Shown one piece after another: positions 29,777 through 38,471 of a stretch of DNA of 64,000 nucleotides. The position numbers were made by a program, and so were the translations under genes. Below the pieces are notes generated by a model. It worked only from the letters and a program-made list of their open reading frames with translations, did not search any database and was not told the origin of the DNA. This DNA is from Caulobacter sp. SLTY (GTDB lineage: Bacteria; Pseudomonadota; Alphaproteobacteria; Caulobacterales; Caulobacteraceae). The stretch lies in the NCBI RefSeq assembly GCF_009905535.1, contig NZ_JAAALA010000006.1, positions 62,001-126,000 on the forward strand, in the 5' to 3' direction. The number at the start of each line of letters is the position of its first letter. Within the stretch, counting starts at the first letter, position 1.

Positions 29777-31283
29777 GGTCCCGGACATCCAGCAGGGGCG
29801 CCTCGTCACCGTGATAGGTCGGGGTGCCGGAGAAGATGCCGCTGAAATTGCTCAGCGGAGGGCCAACCGAGATGCCCTCCGACGACAGTTTGAATTCGCG
29901 GATGGTGTGCTCATGATTACCGCTGCGCTTTTTCACCACTGACAGGGCCCGGCGCACGGCGCCGCCATGCTCGAAATAGCGCAGCATGATCACCGCGTCG
30001 CTCAGGTAGCTGATGTCCAGAGGCGTATCCATCGGCCCGACCAGCCCGTGCTGTGCCAGCACCAGAAGGGTCAGCACCCCCTGCTGGGCCAGGTAACTGA
30101 GCAGTTCATGCATCTGCAGGATCAGGAAACGCCCGTCCGGCATGGCGTTGAGATAGCCGTTAAGGCTGTCGATGATCACGATCCGGGCGCCATCATTCTC
30201 GACGCTGCGGACCACATTGGCGGCGAATTCGCCCGGTGACATTTCCGCCGGGTCGATCTGCTGGTAGCGGATCATCCCGCTGTCGAGCTTGCCCCTCAGC
30301 GCCAAGCCCAGGGTCTGGGCCCGGGCCTCGAGGGTGCCGCGCCCCTCGTCGAAGGCAAAATAGACCGAATGCTCGCCCCGTTCCGCCGCCGCGATGGCAT
30401 AGCTAAGGGCCACCGACGATTTGCCGACTCCCGCGGCGCCGATGAGCAGAGCGTTGGTTCCCCGCTCCAGCCCGCCGCCCAGCAGCTTGTCCAGTTCGCG
30501 GTTGCCGCTGGGTGTAACGTCGCCGGCGAAGGAGGTGTGGTGCTCGGCCGCGACCAGCCGGGGATAGATGGCCAGTCCGCCCTTCTCGATCTTGAAGTCG
30601 TGGAAGCCGCCGCGGAAGTTGATGCCGCGCATCTTGATCACCCGCATGCGACGCCGCTCGGCGCCGTACTCGATGGCAAGCTGCTCCAGCAGCACCACCC
30701 CGTGGGAGATGGAATGCAGCTGCAGGTCGGTCTCCTGCGCCGTCAGGTCGTCGAGCAGCACGACCGTGCATTTGCGTGTGGTGAAGAAGTGCTTCAGCGC
30801 CAGAATCTGGCGCCGATAACGCAGGGAGCTTTGGGCCAGCAACCGCAGCTCCGACAAACTGTCGACCACGAGCCGGGCCGGGTTGATCGTCTCAACCTGT
30901 TCAAAGATCAGCTTGGTGGTCTCGGACAGCTCGACCTCGGCCGGATGCAGAACCGTCAGCTCTCGCTCTGGATCGAGAATGTTCTCGGGCGGCGACAGCT
31001 CGAAGATATCGATGCCGTCCAGGGTCCAGCCATGGCGACGGGCGATCAGCTCCAGTTCCCGCCGGGTTTCCGACAGGCTGATGTAGAGCACCCGCTCGCC
31101 CCGACGGGCGCCTTCCAGCAGAAACTGCAGGGCGATGGTCGTCTTGCCGGTGCCGGGCCGACCTTCATAGAGGTACATGCGGTCGGCATCGAGGCCGCCC
31201 AGCAGCACCTCGTCCAGCCCCTCGTTGCCGGTTGAAATCCGAGGCGGGTCTTCAACCAGCGAGGACGTTACATCTGCAGCCAA
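29763..31283 (-). CDS. KaiC-like double RecA-domain ATPase
   Basis: 506 residues from a TTG at 31283 preceded by GGAGG at 5 bases; the frame runs to 31535 but would overlap another gene and lacks conserved sequence there. Domain 1 has Walker [10 protein letters not shown] (residues 41-49), domain 2 GAAGVGKSS. The catalytic acidic pair reads S-E in domain 1 and D-E in domain 2. At the KaiC autophosphorylation pair (Ser-Thr) the alignment by eye gives Ser-Tyr in [10 protein letters not shown]. The end, [13 protein letters not shown], is the typical KaiC tail. No kaiA or kaiB is present, so a clock is unlikely; KaiC-kinase pairs of this sort are usually thought of as stress signalling modules. 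Confidence 0.88.
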   Translation of the reverse strand: MAADVTSSLVEDPPRISTGNEGLDEVLLGGLDADRMYLYEGRPGTGKTTIALQFLLEGARRGERVLYISLSETRRELELIARRHGWTLDGIDIFELSPPENILDPERELTVLHPAEVELSETTKLIFEQVETINPARLVVDSLSELRLLAQSSLRYRRQILALKHFFTTRKCTVVLLDDLTAQETDLQLHSISHGVVLLEQLAIEYGAERRRMRVIKMRGINFRGGFHDFKIEKGGLAIYPRLVAAEHHTSFAGDVTPSGNRELDKLLGGGLERGTNALLIGAAGVGKSSVALSYAIAAAERGEHSVYFAFDEGRGTLEARAQTLGLALRGKLDSGMIRYQQIDPAEMSPGEFAANVVRSVENDGARIVIIDSLNGYLNAMPDGRFLILQMHELLSYLAQQGVLTLLVLAQHGLVGPMDTPLDISYLSDAVIMLRYFEHGGAVRRALSVVKKRSGNHEHTIREFKLSSEGISVGPPLSNFSGIFSGTPTYHGDEAPLLDVRDHGDH

Positions 31284-31395
31284 GGCCCCCTCCAGCGCTC
31301 GCGGGACACAGTCGCGCCCTGCCCAAGCGTTGTGGAACGGCTTTCGTGCGATCAGGGTTGCGCCTGTCGGTGAGGATTTTCCGGCTGGATCGGGG

Positions 31396-31635
31396 CTAGG
31401 CCGCGACCAGGCGGTCAGTCGCCTTCCGCCGGGCGGGCGCCCGCGCCTTGCGGGCGGCCGACAGGGTCGCAGTCCGCGCGGCGGCGCGGCTTTCCGCCTC
31501 TGCCTCGAGCGCCGGCAGCATCTCCGCGGCAGCATCCTTCCGAATATCGGTCCCCTCGCTGAGGCGGCGAGCGTTGGACAGCAGATTGGTTACCTCGGCG
31601 TCGGTCAGGCCAGGCAGGCGGTCGATAAGGGTCAT
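31396..31635 (-). CDS. Small hypothetical protein upstream of the KaiC-like gene
   Basis: 79 residues, highly basic in the C-terminal half (ARKARAPARRKATDRLVAA) with an acidic N-terminal half (LPGLTDAEVTNLLSNARRL). ATG with GGAG 7 bases upstream. It lies 112 bases before the KaiC-like start on the same strand and may lead the operon. I do not recognise the family. Confidence 0.6.
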   Translation of the reverse strand: MTLIDRLPGLTDAEVTNLLSNARRLSEGTDIRKDAAAEMLPALEAEAESRAAARTATLSAARKARAPARRKATDRLVAA

Positions 31636-31925
31636 GCGGGCTCCGATGGGCGGAGGAAATTCGCCGCCAGTTTCATCAAACGTTTTGAATGTCCAACGGG
31701 ATGCCGCGCGAAGACGATTCCTCGCAAAAAATACTTCTCAAATATTAGGTTTGCCCTGAGCAGAATTATCTGCCATTCTTTCATATCGAATTCGTTTCGG
31801 TTCGGCCGTATATCCCCAATGCTTCACAGGCTGAAGCGCCCGGACCTGCTCCCAGACCTTCTCGAAATTGATCGCCCTCGCGACCTTCGCGTGGGCGAAA
31901 ACTCTGAACTAAAGGACTACCCACA
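31636..31925. promoter_or_regulatory. Divergent intergenic region with long cspA leader
   Basis: A 290-base non-coding stretch between the divergent small gene and the cold-shock gene. Bases about 31725-31810 are clearly AT-richer than the surroundings (AAAAAATACTTCTCAAATAT and a TTCATATCGAATTCG stretch), which suggests promoters in both directions and a long 5' leader on cspA, as is usual for cold-shock genes. No exact -35/-10 pair is claimed. Confidence 0.4.
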
Positions 31926-32135
31926 ATGGCCCAAGGCACGGTCAAATGGTTCAACGGAACCAAGGGCTTCGGCTTCATCCAACCGGACGACGGCGGCAAT
32001 GACGTCTTCGTCCACATCTCGGCCGTCGAACGCGCCGGCCTGCGCTCCCTGGACGAAGGCCAGAAGGTCTCGTTCGAGCTGGAACGCGATGCCCGCAGCG
32101 GCAAGATGTCGGCCGGCAGCCTGCAAGCCGTCTAA
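31926..32135 (+). CDS. Cold-shock protein (CspA family)
   Basis: 69 residues, one OB-fold cold-shock domain. RNP1 is [10 protein letters not shown] and RNP2 is VFVHISAV, both intact, so it should bind single-stranded RNA and DNA. It begins [17 protein letters not shown], the normal start. Monocistronic: long leader upstream and a strong terminator after it. Confidence 0.95.
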   Translation: MAQGTVKWFNGTKGFGFIQPDDGGNDVFVHISAVERAGLRSLDEGQKVSFELERDARSGKMSAGSLQAV

Positions 32136-32158
32136 GGCTCGCATCGCCGAATGCATCC

Positions 32159-32195
32159 AAGGGCCGGCTCTTCGGAGCCGGCCCTTTCTTTTTGT
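32159..32195 (+). terminator. Rho-independent terminator of the cold-shock gene
   Basis: A perfect 12-base-pair stem (AAGGGCCGGCTC / GAGCCGGCCCTT) closed by a TTCG tetraloop at 32171-32174 and followed by TCTTTTTG. It ends 1 base before the stop codon of the converging gene. Confidence 0.93.
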
Positions 32196-32588
32196 CTATC
32201 TCACCGCGCGCAGGGCGATGCCCGAGGTCTCATCGATCAGCGGCGCGCGCAGGATCTCGGCCACCCGTTGCAGGAAGGCCTTGCGGCGAGCCATCGCGCC
32301 GGCGACGTCCTCGCTCTCGCGGAGCACCCGGGTGCTGGAGCGCACGGCTTCCTGGTCCAGCCGCTCGGCCACGGCAGGCAGGTGGCCTTCGCCCTTGCGG
32401 GCATCCATCAGCGCCGCATGCGACCGCGCCTCGGCAATACGCTTGCGGACCAGGGGCTCGACATCGCTTCCGCTCTCGGCCCGCGCGGCCAGGGTGGCGA
32501 AGTCGTTGGCATAGAGGCGAACGAAGCCTTCCTCGATCATCTTGTATCCAGTTCTTGAGACGGCGCGACGAGACGCGATCAGCGCCAT
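32196..32588 (-). CDS. Hypothetical helical protein
   Basis: 130 residues, no signal peptide or membrane helix, rich in Arg, Glu and Ala, probably all helical (LVRKRIAEARSHAALMDARK, then VAERLDQEAVRSSTRVLRES). A start at 32588 has GAAGG 7 bases upstream; an inner ATG at 32540 (MIEEGFVRLYANDF) is the alternative. It converges on the cold-shock gene. Family not recognised. Confidence 0.6.
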   Translation of the reverse strand: MALIASRRAVSRTGYKMIEEGFVRLYANDFATLAARAESGSDVEPLVRKRIAEARSHAALMDARKGEGHLPAVAERLDQEAVRSSTRVLRESEDVAGAMARRKAFLQRVAEILRAPLIDETSGIALRAVR

Positions 32589-32696
32589 TCCACAGCCTTC
32601 AGGCGGGAGTAGGCGGGCGAACCCGCATCTCTCAGCCGCTGGCGCCCAAGGCCTTTGCCAACGATGGTTACCTTCTACCCCAAAACGGCCGAAGAG

Positions 32697-34325
32697 TCAC
32701 CCGACCGTCCCCGACGAGGCCTCGCCGCCGCTCGCGCGCAGCCAGCGGAAGGTCAGCCGGTCCTTGGCGCGGTCGGCGGTCAGGGTGAGATCCAGGGTCT
32801 CGCCGGGGTGGACCAGGTCCTTGAACTTGACGCGTGTCAGTTCCGAGCCGGCGGGCTGGAAGTCGAGGGTCAGGCCGGCCAACAGCACGGCCATGTGGAC
32901 CTGGGAAATACCCGGCAGGATCGGCTCACCCGGGAAGTGGCCCTGGAAGTAGGCCAGCTCCGGCGGCAGGACAACAGACAGCCGCACGGTATCGCCTTCG
33001 CGGGACACCACCTCGTGGGGCGGGACGCGCATCGGTTCGAACTGGGCGCGTAGATCGCTCAAGCGACGTTTTCCCTGGGCGTCAGTCGGCATCCGATCGA
33101 CGAACCGCCAGTGTTTAGGCCGCTCGATGGGCTCCAGTCTATCGGCCAGGGCGCCGCGCAGCTGTCGGCCGAAGCGGAAGGCGCCGACCTCGGCCAGGGC
33201 GGCGGCCCCGCCGGGGCTGAGCACGAGCACGGCGGCCAGGGCGCCCTTGCGATCCGGCAGGGTCAGGGCGGCGGCCTCGGCCACGCTGTCGAGCCCGGCC
33301 AAGGCTTCTTCAACGCGGGTCAGCGACACGCGCTTGCCGTCGATCTTCTCCATCCGGTCGGCGCGGCCGAGCAGGCGGAAGCGACCGCCATCGAGCGGCT
33401 CCACCCGGTCGCCCATCGGAAAGGGCTCCTCGCCGTCGAGATAAGGCGTCCGCACCGCCAGGGCGCCGGCGGCGTCCTGTTCAATGCCGATACCGGCAAA
33501 AGGGGTCCAGGGCTCGTCACCGGCCTGCTGGCGGCGCCAGGCGACGCCGCCGGTCTCGGTGCTGCCCAGCACCTCGGTGACCGGCCGGCCGAAGGCGGCT
33601 GTGCAGGCCAGGGCGGCGGGGGTGGCCAGCAGCTGGCCCGAGGAGAAGATCAGCCCCGGCGCCTGGGCGGCCAGGTCCATGGCCGGGGGCAGACGGGTCA
33701 GGTGGGCCGGGCTGGAGATCAGGGTGGTGGCCGCGCCCAACCGCCCCTCGAGCTGTTCCCAGTATTCCGCCGCCCGCTCGGCGCTGGGCCGCCCGGCCAT
33801 CATCGGCCAGACGATACGGTAGATCAGGCCGTAGATATGCTGGTGCGAGACGGTGGCCTGGACGGCGCCCGCCTCGGTCCCGAAGGTCGCCTCCAACACC
33901 CGCGCCTCGGTTTCCAGCTGGGCCAGCCGCCGCTCAATCCGCTTGGGCGCGCCGGTCGAGCCGGAGGTGAAGAAGGTCAGGGCGACGTCGCCCGCCACAT
34001 CGCCCAGGGTCGCGTCCGCCGCGTCGGCCAGCGCAATGGCCCCGTCGTCCAGCAGTTGGGCCTCCGCCCCGCCGACCTCGGCCAGATAGCCGCCCTGGGT
34101 ATGGGCCGGCAGGGCCAACGGCCTCCGGGCGATGGCGGCGGCCAACAGGGCCGCGGTGAACAGGGCGGCCGAAGCGGTATGCAGGAACAGCGGGGCCTCT
34201 CCAGCCATCCGGGCCGCCAGCGCGGCGGCGGTCGCGCGCACCTGTCCGGCCGTGACCGGCGCCTCCCCGGTGAACAGGACGCGATCGGCCGAAGCCGCCA
34301 GCAGCGTCGCGATCAGCCCGTTCAC
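32697..34325 (-). CDS. AMP-dependent aryl-ACP ligase fused to a 3-hydroxyacyl-ACP dehydratase (ApeH-ApeI type)
   Basis: 542 residues from the GTG at 34325, which overlaps the stop of the membrane protein gene (GTGA). Residues 1 to about 420 are an adenylate-forming ligase: FTSGSTGAPKRI (A3), EVLGSTETGGV (A5), LLGRADRMEKIDGKRV (A8) and the catalytic Lys in PTDAQGKRRLS. The last ~115 residues are a hotdog dehydratase with catalytic His in YFQGHFPGEPILPGISQ. In the enterobacterial system these are separate proteins, ApeH and ApeI, as I recall. The ligase should load the aryl starter on an ACP; the dehydratase should partner with the ApeP-like protein. Confidence 0.88.
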   Translation of the reverse strand: MNGLIATLLAASADRVLFTGEAPVTAGQVRATAAALAARMAGEAPLFLHTASAALFTAALLAAAIARRPLALPAHTQGGYLAEVGGAEAQLLDDGAIALADAADATLGDVAGDVALTFFTSGSTGAPKRIERRLAQLETEARVLEATFGTEAGAVQATVSHQHIYGLIYRIVWPMMAGRPSAERAAEYWEQLEGRLGAATTLISSPAHLTRLPPAMDLAAQAPGLIFSSGQLLATPAALACTAAFGRPVTEVLGSTETGGVAWRRQQAGDEPWTPFAGIGIEQDAAGALAVRTPYLDGEEPFPMGDRVEPLDGGRFRLLGRADRMEKIDGKRVSLTRVEEALAGLDSVAEAAALTLPDRKGALAAVLVLSPGGAAALAEVGAFRFGRQLRGALADRLEPIERPKHWRFVDRMPTDAQGKRRLSDLRAQFEPMRVPPHEVVSREGDTVRLSVVLPPELAYFQGHFPGEPILPGISQVHMAVLLAGLTLDFQPAGSELTRVKFKDLVHPGETLDLTLTADRAKDRLTFRWLRASGGEASSGTVG

Positions 34326-34918
34326 GCCGCCTCGCCCCTGCGCACCACCTTCCGCACCAGGAACTCCCCGCCGAACAGCGCGCCCATCAAGAGGTAGGCA
34401 ATCAGGCCGTTGTACAGGGTCCAGACCTCCAGGCTGGCGTAGAGCGCCGTCCACAGCGCCACCAGGCCATTGAGCAGCAGGAAGCCGCACCAGACCCAGG
34501 TCACCTTGCGGGTATAGCGCACCCCAGCCTCCGGCAGGTCCGGCTCAGCGATGCGAGCCAGCCGCTCGATCATGCTCTGGCCGACGAACAGACTGGCGCC
34601 GAAAGCGGCCAGCATCGCCGCGTTCATGAACACGGGATAGAAGCGGACCGCCCGCTCGGCGTTCCACAGCATCAGGAGGCCCATGCCGACCGCCACCGCC
34701 AACGGGGCAATGGCGAGCGGCAGGGGAATCTTCTGCCCGACCCCGAACAGCCCGCGCAGCAGCAGCAGCAGGCACAGCACCAGGACGACCGGCACGGGAC
34801 CGACCGTCTTCACCGCCAGCAGGGCAGCGAAGGGATAGAGGAGGGTGACGAGCGCCAACGCCAGCGCCCACGGGTCGAACCGCCGGCGGGCCGGGCCCGG
34901 GCCGGGCTCCGCCGTCAC
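34322..34918 (-). CDS. apeG: COG4648-type membrane protein (ApeG-like)
   Basis: 198 residues with five or six membrane helices. The block YPVFMNAAMLAAFGASLF and the later KVTWVWCGFLLLNGLVALWT with TLYNGLIAYLLMG are typical of the membrane protein found beside the ACPs in ape operons. GTG start overlapping the ACP stop by 4 bases. Biochemical role not established; membrane anchoring of the synthase is one possibility. Confidence 0.82.
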   Translation of the reverse strand: MTAEPGPGPARRRFDPWALALALVTLLYPFAALLAVKTVGPVPVVLVLCLLLLLRGLFGVGQKIPLPLAIAPLAVAVGMGLLMLWNAERAVRFYPVFMNAAMLAAFGASLFVGQSMIERLARIAEPDLPEAGVRYTRKVTWVWCGFLLLNGLVALWTALYASLEVWTLYNGLIAYLLMGALFGGEFLVRKVVRRGEAA

Positions 34919-35157
34919 TTCGACAGCTGCTCCACCACGTCGAGCACGTCGTTGATTGTGCGCACGGTCTTGAACTGCTCGGGAGTCACCTTCTTGCCGG
35001 TGATCTCCTGCAGCTTCACCATCAGGTCGACCGCATCGATGCTGTCGAGCCCCAGGTTCTCCACCAGGTCGGCGTCCGGGCTCAGCTCATGCTCCGGCAC
35101 CTCGAAGCTCTCGACCAGGAAGTCGGCGATTTCCTTGTAAACAGCCTGTCTGTCCAT
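34915..35157 (-). CDS. apeF: Acyl carrier protein (ApeF-like)
   Basis: 80 residues from the ATG at 35157, which has GGAGGG 5 bases upstream; a GTG at 35172 overlaps the previous stop and would include the SD in the coding part. Acidic four-helix ACP with the phosphopantetheine serine at Ser39 in NLGLDSIDAVDL. One of two carriers for starter and growing polyene. Confidence 0.92.
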   Translation of the reverse strand: MDRQAVYKEIADFLVESFEVPEHELSPDADLVENLGLDSIDAVDLMVKLQEITGKKVTPEQFKTVRTINDVLDVVEQLSK

Positions 35158-35168
35158 CTTACCCTCCG

Positions 35169-35435
35169 TCACGCAGCGGCTTGCTGCGCGGCGACGAACT
35201 CCGCCAGCGAGCGGACCGACTGGAAGTGGGCCCGGGTGCTTTTGTCCTCGGCATTGATCTTGATGCCGTACTTCTTCTGCACCCCGACCCCGATCTCCAG
35301 CGCATCGATGGAGTCGAGCGCCAGGCCGTTGTCGCCGAACAGGTTCTCCTGCGCGTCGATGTCCTCGGGACTGACGTCCTCGAGATTCAGGACATCGATG
35401 ATCATCACCTTGATGTCGTGTTCCAGGTCACTCAT
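35169..35435 (-). CDS. apeE: Acyl carrier protein (ApeE-like)
   Basis: 88 residues, phosphopantetheine site Ser42 in NGLALDSIDALEIG. Differs clearly from the second ACP, so the two are likely specialised. Overlaps the acyltransferase gene stop by 4 bases (ATGA) and is followed by the second ACP after 11 bases. Confidence 0.92.
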   Translation of the reverse strand: MSDLEHDIKVMIIDVLNLEDVSPEDIDAQENLFGDNGLALDSIDALEIGVGVQKKYGIKINAEDKSTRAHFQSVRSLAEFVAAQQAAA

Positions 35436-36211
35436 GCGCGCAGCTTCTCTTCCATAAGCTCGTCGACTCGCGTGACCAGGCGGCGCGCGGCGACAGGTTG
35501 CGGGTCTTGCCCCGCGAATTCAGAAACTTCAATGCGATCATGCACGGTCAAGGTCCAGTGCGGCTTTGTGACCGGCACACGGTACCAGGGCACACCCTTC
35601 TGCAGATTGGGCGGCACACAGGTGATGGTGACCAGCCGCACCGGGGCGCCAGCCTTCAGCGCCGCATAGGCGAAGCCCCGCTGCATCACCCGGGGCTGGC
35701 CCGGTACTGTGCGCGAGCCTTCCGGAAAGATCACCACATTGTTCCCCTCTCGCAGGGCTGTGGCGCAGTCTTCCAGCAGCCGCTCGGGGTCGCCGAGGTT
35801 GGGAATATAGCCCGCCGCCCGCACCACCCCGGCCATGAACGGGTTATTCCATACCCCCGCCTTCACCACGCATTTGGTGCGCTGCATGAAAGCCATCATG
35901 AAGACGATGTCGAGCAGACTGGGATGGTTGGCGACGACCATCACCCCATGGTCCCGTTTGAGCTTGTCCTCGCCCCGGCACTCGTAGCTGAGCGTGCCCA
36001 TCAGCCACATGATGCGGATGTAGAGGCGCCAGGTGCGCTGGACGATCAGCTGGGCGATCCGCTGGCGCAGGTCTCGGGCGTGAAAGCCGATGTTGATCAG
36101 CGGGAAGACCGCCAGGGCCAGGGCCAGGCCGCCAATGCCGAACAGCAAAAAGGAGATGCCGGTAGTCACCACCCGGCCGCCTTGTTCCAGCTTGCGCAGG
36201 GGCGCCCACAT
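35432..36211 (-). CDS. apeD: PlsC-type lysophospholipid acyltransferase (ApeD-like)
   Basis: About 259 residues from the ATG at 36211 (GTG at 36214 possible). An N-terminal membrane helix (FLLFGIGGLALALAVFPLINIG) precedes the LPLAT domain with HX4D in VVANHPSLLDIVF and the FPEGSRT substrate motif. It would acylate a glycerol-type lipid at the membrane, possibly with the polyene as donor. Position right after the ApeC-like gene matches the ape order. Confidence 0.87.
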   Translation of the reverse strand: MWAPLRKLEQGGRVVTTGISFLLFGIGGLALALAVFPLINIGFHARDLRQRIAQLIVQRTWRLYIRIMWLMGTLSYECRGEDKLKRDHGVMVVANHPSLLDIVFMMAFMQRTKCVVKAGVWNNPFMAGVVRAAGYIPNLGDPERLLEDCATALREGNNVVIFPEGSRTVPGQPRVMQRGFAYAALKAGAPVRLVTITCVPPNLQKGVPWYRVPVTKPHWTLTVHDRIEVSEFAGQDPQPVAARRLVTRVDELMEEKLRA

Positions 36212-36873
36212 CACGCGGCGGCCCGAAGGATGGGCTGGACAAGGATGGCGCCCACACCGGCCTCCAGCGCCGAGAGCAGCGCCAGAGCTCCCACTCTTCC
36301 AGTTCCGGCCGACGCGCCCTCGCCGTCGCCCACGCCGTTGCCAAGACCCACCCGCATGCCCAGGGCCAGGAACGGAACCCCCGGCTCGTGCTCGAACTCC
36401 CCATAGATGCCGGACAGCGGCTGCTCGGCGAACAGCACCAGCACCTCGGACGCCTCGCCAGACGACAGCCGCAGCCAGGCCTCAAGCAGGCCAGCGGCCA
36501 GGCTGCCCTCGCCGGCCGCCACCGCTGTATGGCTGGACTTCTCGCCCAGCACCTGGGCCGCCAGGCCCGGCGCGGCATTATGGACGCAGGCGGAGAAGGC
36601 CGAGGGGGACAGCGGCTCTGCCGAAACGATGGTCTCCGACAGCGTCAGGGCCGTGGTGACATCGCCATAGCGCGAGGCGAAAACCAGTTCGCAGCCGGGC
36701 GCGGCCACCCCGGCCGCGCAGCGCACCGCCGCCAGGGAGAATTTCGGCATCCGACGGCGCAGCCCAATGGGCACAGCGTCAGGCCCCGCGGCCCGGCCAT
36801 GCACGGCTTCGACGCCGGCCGCATCGATGACGATTGCGCCCCAGTCCCTGACCGCCAGAGTGGCGATGCTCAT
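36211..36873 (-). CDS. apeC: Chain-length-factor-like beta-ketoacyl synthase (ApeC-like)
   Basis: About 220 residues from the ATG at 36873 (ATG at 36882 or 36900 also possible). Matches the short 'beta-ketoacyl synthase-like, N-terminal only' family: ELVFASRYGDVTTALTL, SPSAFSACVHNAAPGL, TAVAAGEGSLAAGLLEAW and LVLFAEQPLSGIYGEF. There is no KS catalytic Cys-His-His set, as expected for a partner that shapes chain length in complex with ApeO. First gene of the minus-strand ape arm. Confidence 0.87.
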   Translation of the reverse strand: MSIATLAVRDWGAIVIDAAGVEAVHGRAAGPDAVPIGLRRRMPKFSLAAVRCAAGVAAPGCELVFASRYGDVTTALTLSETIVSAEPLSPSAFSACVHNAAPGLAAQVLGEKSSHTAVAAGEGSLAAGLLEAWLRLSSGEASEVLVLFAEQPLSGIYGEFEHEPGVPFLALGMRVGLGNGVGDGEGASAGTGRVGALALLSALEAGVGAILVQPILRAAA

Positions 36874-37060
36874 CTGCCCCATTCTGCACACTGGCCGGAC
36901 CATAACGCGCCCGGCGAATCCCTCCCGGCGACCCCCTTGCCACCGTTGCCCGTATCCTAGTCCTCGCGCACCGCCGCACAACCTAGGAATGGGGGTGGGC
37001 GGCGTATCTTCGCGCCACTGTGTCTCTCGGTCCCCGGCGGATCTGGAAGCCCCGGGTTCG

Positions 37061-38458
37061 CTAAGCCGCCACGAAGTTCGCGTGGAAGCCGAAGGGGATG
37101 CGCCTTGGGACCGGAGCGGTCGCGACCGGGCCCGCGGCGACGTCCAGGGCGTCGAACACGGCCAGTTCGCTGTAGTCCTCACGCGGCCAGTAGAGGATCG
37201 TCAGAATCCAGCCTTCGCCCTCGGCCGCGTCGGCGGACTTCGGGGTGAACACCGGCTCGCCGACCCCGCCCAGGCCCTCCCGTGTCCAGACCGCCCGCAC
37301 CCCTGTCTGGAGGTCCAGATGGGCCAGGCAGTCGCCGCGGATGTCGCCCGGCCGCCGGGCCTGGCCGGAGAACCAGGCGTGACCGTGCGGGACCTGGGCG
37401 CGGCGCTCGTCGATGCGCGGAAACTCCCCGGCCAGGTCGTCCAGCACGGTCTCGGTTGCCACCGGCTCATCGCCCGACAGGTCGATGGTCCAGCGCAGCG
37501 ACACCGCCCCCGTCTCCTTCCCCGGCGATCCGTCGGCCAGGGGAAAGAACGGCGCCTGGGGATAGCGCATCACATCGACGATCACGGTGTCGCCCTGGTC
37601 CCAGGCGTTGGTCACGTGAAAGGCGTAGCCGGCCGAGACCTTTGCCCAGCGCAGGCTTTCGACACCCCGCTCGCGGTCGATGATGGTCAGCATGGCCCCC
37701 TTCTCGGGTTCCCAGGCGAAAGGCGGCTTGCCGCCCATCGCCCGCGACAGATCCCCGGTCAGCGGCAGCACCGGCAGGACCACGAACCGGTCCGTCAGGG
37801 CGAAGTCGTGGATCATCGAGCAGTAGGGCGCTTCGAAGGTCTCGCGCTTCTTCAGGACGCCGTCGGCGTCGGCCACACCCCAGCTCACCTTGTTCGACAG
37901 CGGCGTCTGGTCGTCGGCGTAGGCGAAGAACACCATCTCACCGGTGCGCGGATCGACCTTGGGATGGGCGGTCACCTTGCCTCCGAAGTCGCGATACCCG
38001 ACCGGCGAGAGGTCATCGATCGCCACCTCGAACGGCGCATGCGCCTCCTCCAGAGCCAGCAGCCGCCCGGCGTGGAGCATGATGTTGGTGTTGGCCACCC
38101 CGCTGTCGGTCCCCATGACGCTGGGGTCGGTGGTCATCGGATTGCCCATCACCCCATAGAGAACCCGGCCCGCCGCATGTTCGGTCTGCCAGCGTGGGGT
38201 GCGGACATAGCGGTTGCGATAGCGCACCGCGCCCTTGGCGATATCGAAGGCGTGGACCATCCCGTCGCCGCCGAACCAGTGGTAGCGCTTGTCGGTCGGA
38301 TCGAACTGCGGGTTCGGCCCGATCCGATACAGGGTCCCGGACAGCTCTTCCGGCCAGGCGCCCTTGGCCTCCAGTTCGAAATCGTCCTCGCTGCGCAGCG
38401 GCGCGAAGTTGCCGCGCAGGAACGGGTTCTGCGCCCTGATGTCGATCTCGCCGTCCAT
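37061..38458 (-). CDS. Carotenoid/stilbene-cleavage oxygenase family protein
   Basis: 465 residues, the usual length. The four iron-binding histidines are visible in VTAHPKVDP, SMIHDFALT, AFHVTNAW and, at the very end, FGFHANFV. YRIGPNPQF, WFGGDGMVHAF and NRYVRTPRW are also family blocks. These non-heme Fe(II) enzymes cut alkene bonds of carotenoids or of 4-hydroxyaryl stilbenes. No carotenoid biosynthesis gene is in the window, but an aryl polyene locus is 190 bases upstream. A DUF2855 gene precedes it on the same strand with a 13-base gap. Confidence 0.93.
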   Translation of the reverse strand: MDGEIDIRAQNPFLRGNFAPLRSEDDFELEAKGAWPEELSGTLYRIGPNPQFDPTDKRYHWFGGDGMVHAFDIAKGAVRYRNRYVRTPRWQTEHAAGRVLYGVMGNPMTTDPSVMGTDSGVANTNIMLHAGRLLALEEAHAPFEVAIDDLSPVGYRDFGGKVTAHPKVDPRTGEMVFFAYADDQTPLSNKVSWGVADADGVLKKRETFEAPYCSMIHDFALTDRFVVLPVLPLTGDLSRAMGGKPPFAWEPEKGAMLTIIDRERGVESLRWAKVSAGYAFHVTNAWDQGDTVIVDVMRYPQAPFFPLADGSPGKETGAVSLRWTIDLSGDEPVATETVLDDLAGEFPRIDERRAQVPHGHAWFSGQARRPGDIRGDCLAHLDLQTGVRAVWTREGLGGVGEPVFTPKSADAAEGEGWILTILYWPREDYSELAVFDALDVAAGPVATAPVPRRIPFGFHANFVAA

Positions 38459-38471
38459 GGTCTCGCTCCCC

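Noticed and set aside
29763-31283. A circadian clock gene
   Set aside because: No kaiA or kaiB in the window and the phosphosite pair is not Ser-Thr.
29810-31535. Longer KaiC-like protein starting at 31535
   Set aside because: The extra 84 residues are Arg/Pro-rich and overlap the 31396-31635 gene, while the TTG at 31283 has a strong ribosome-binding site.
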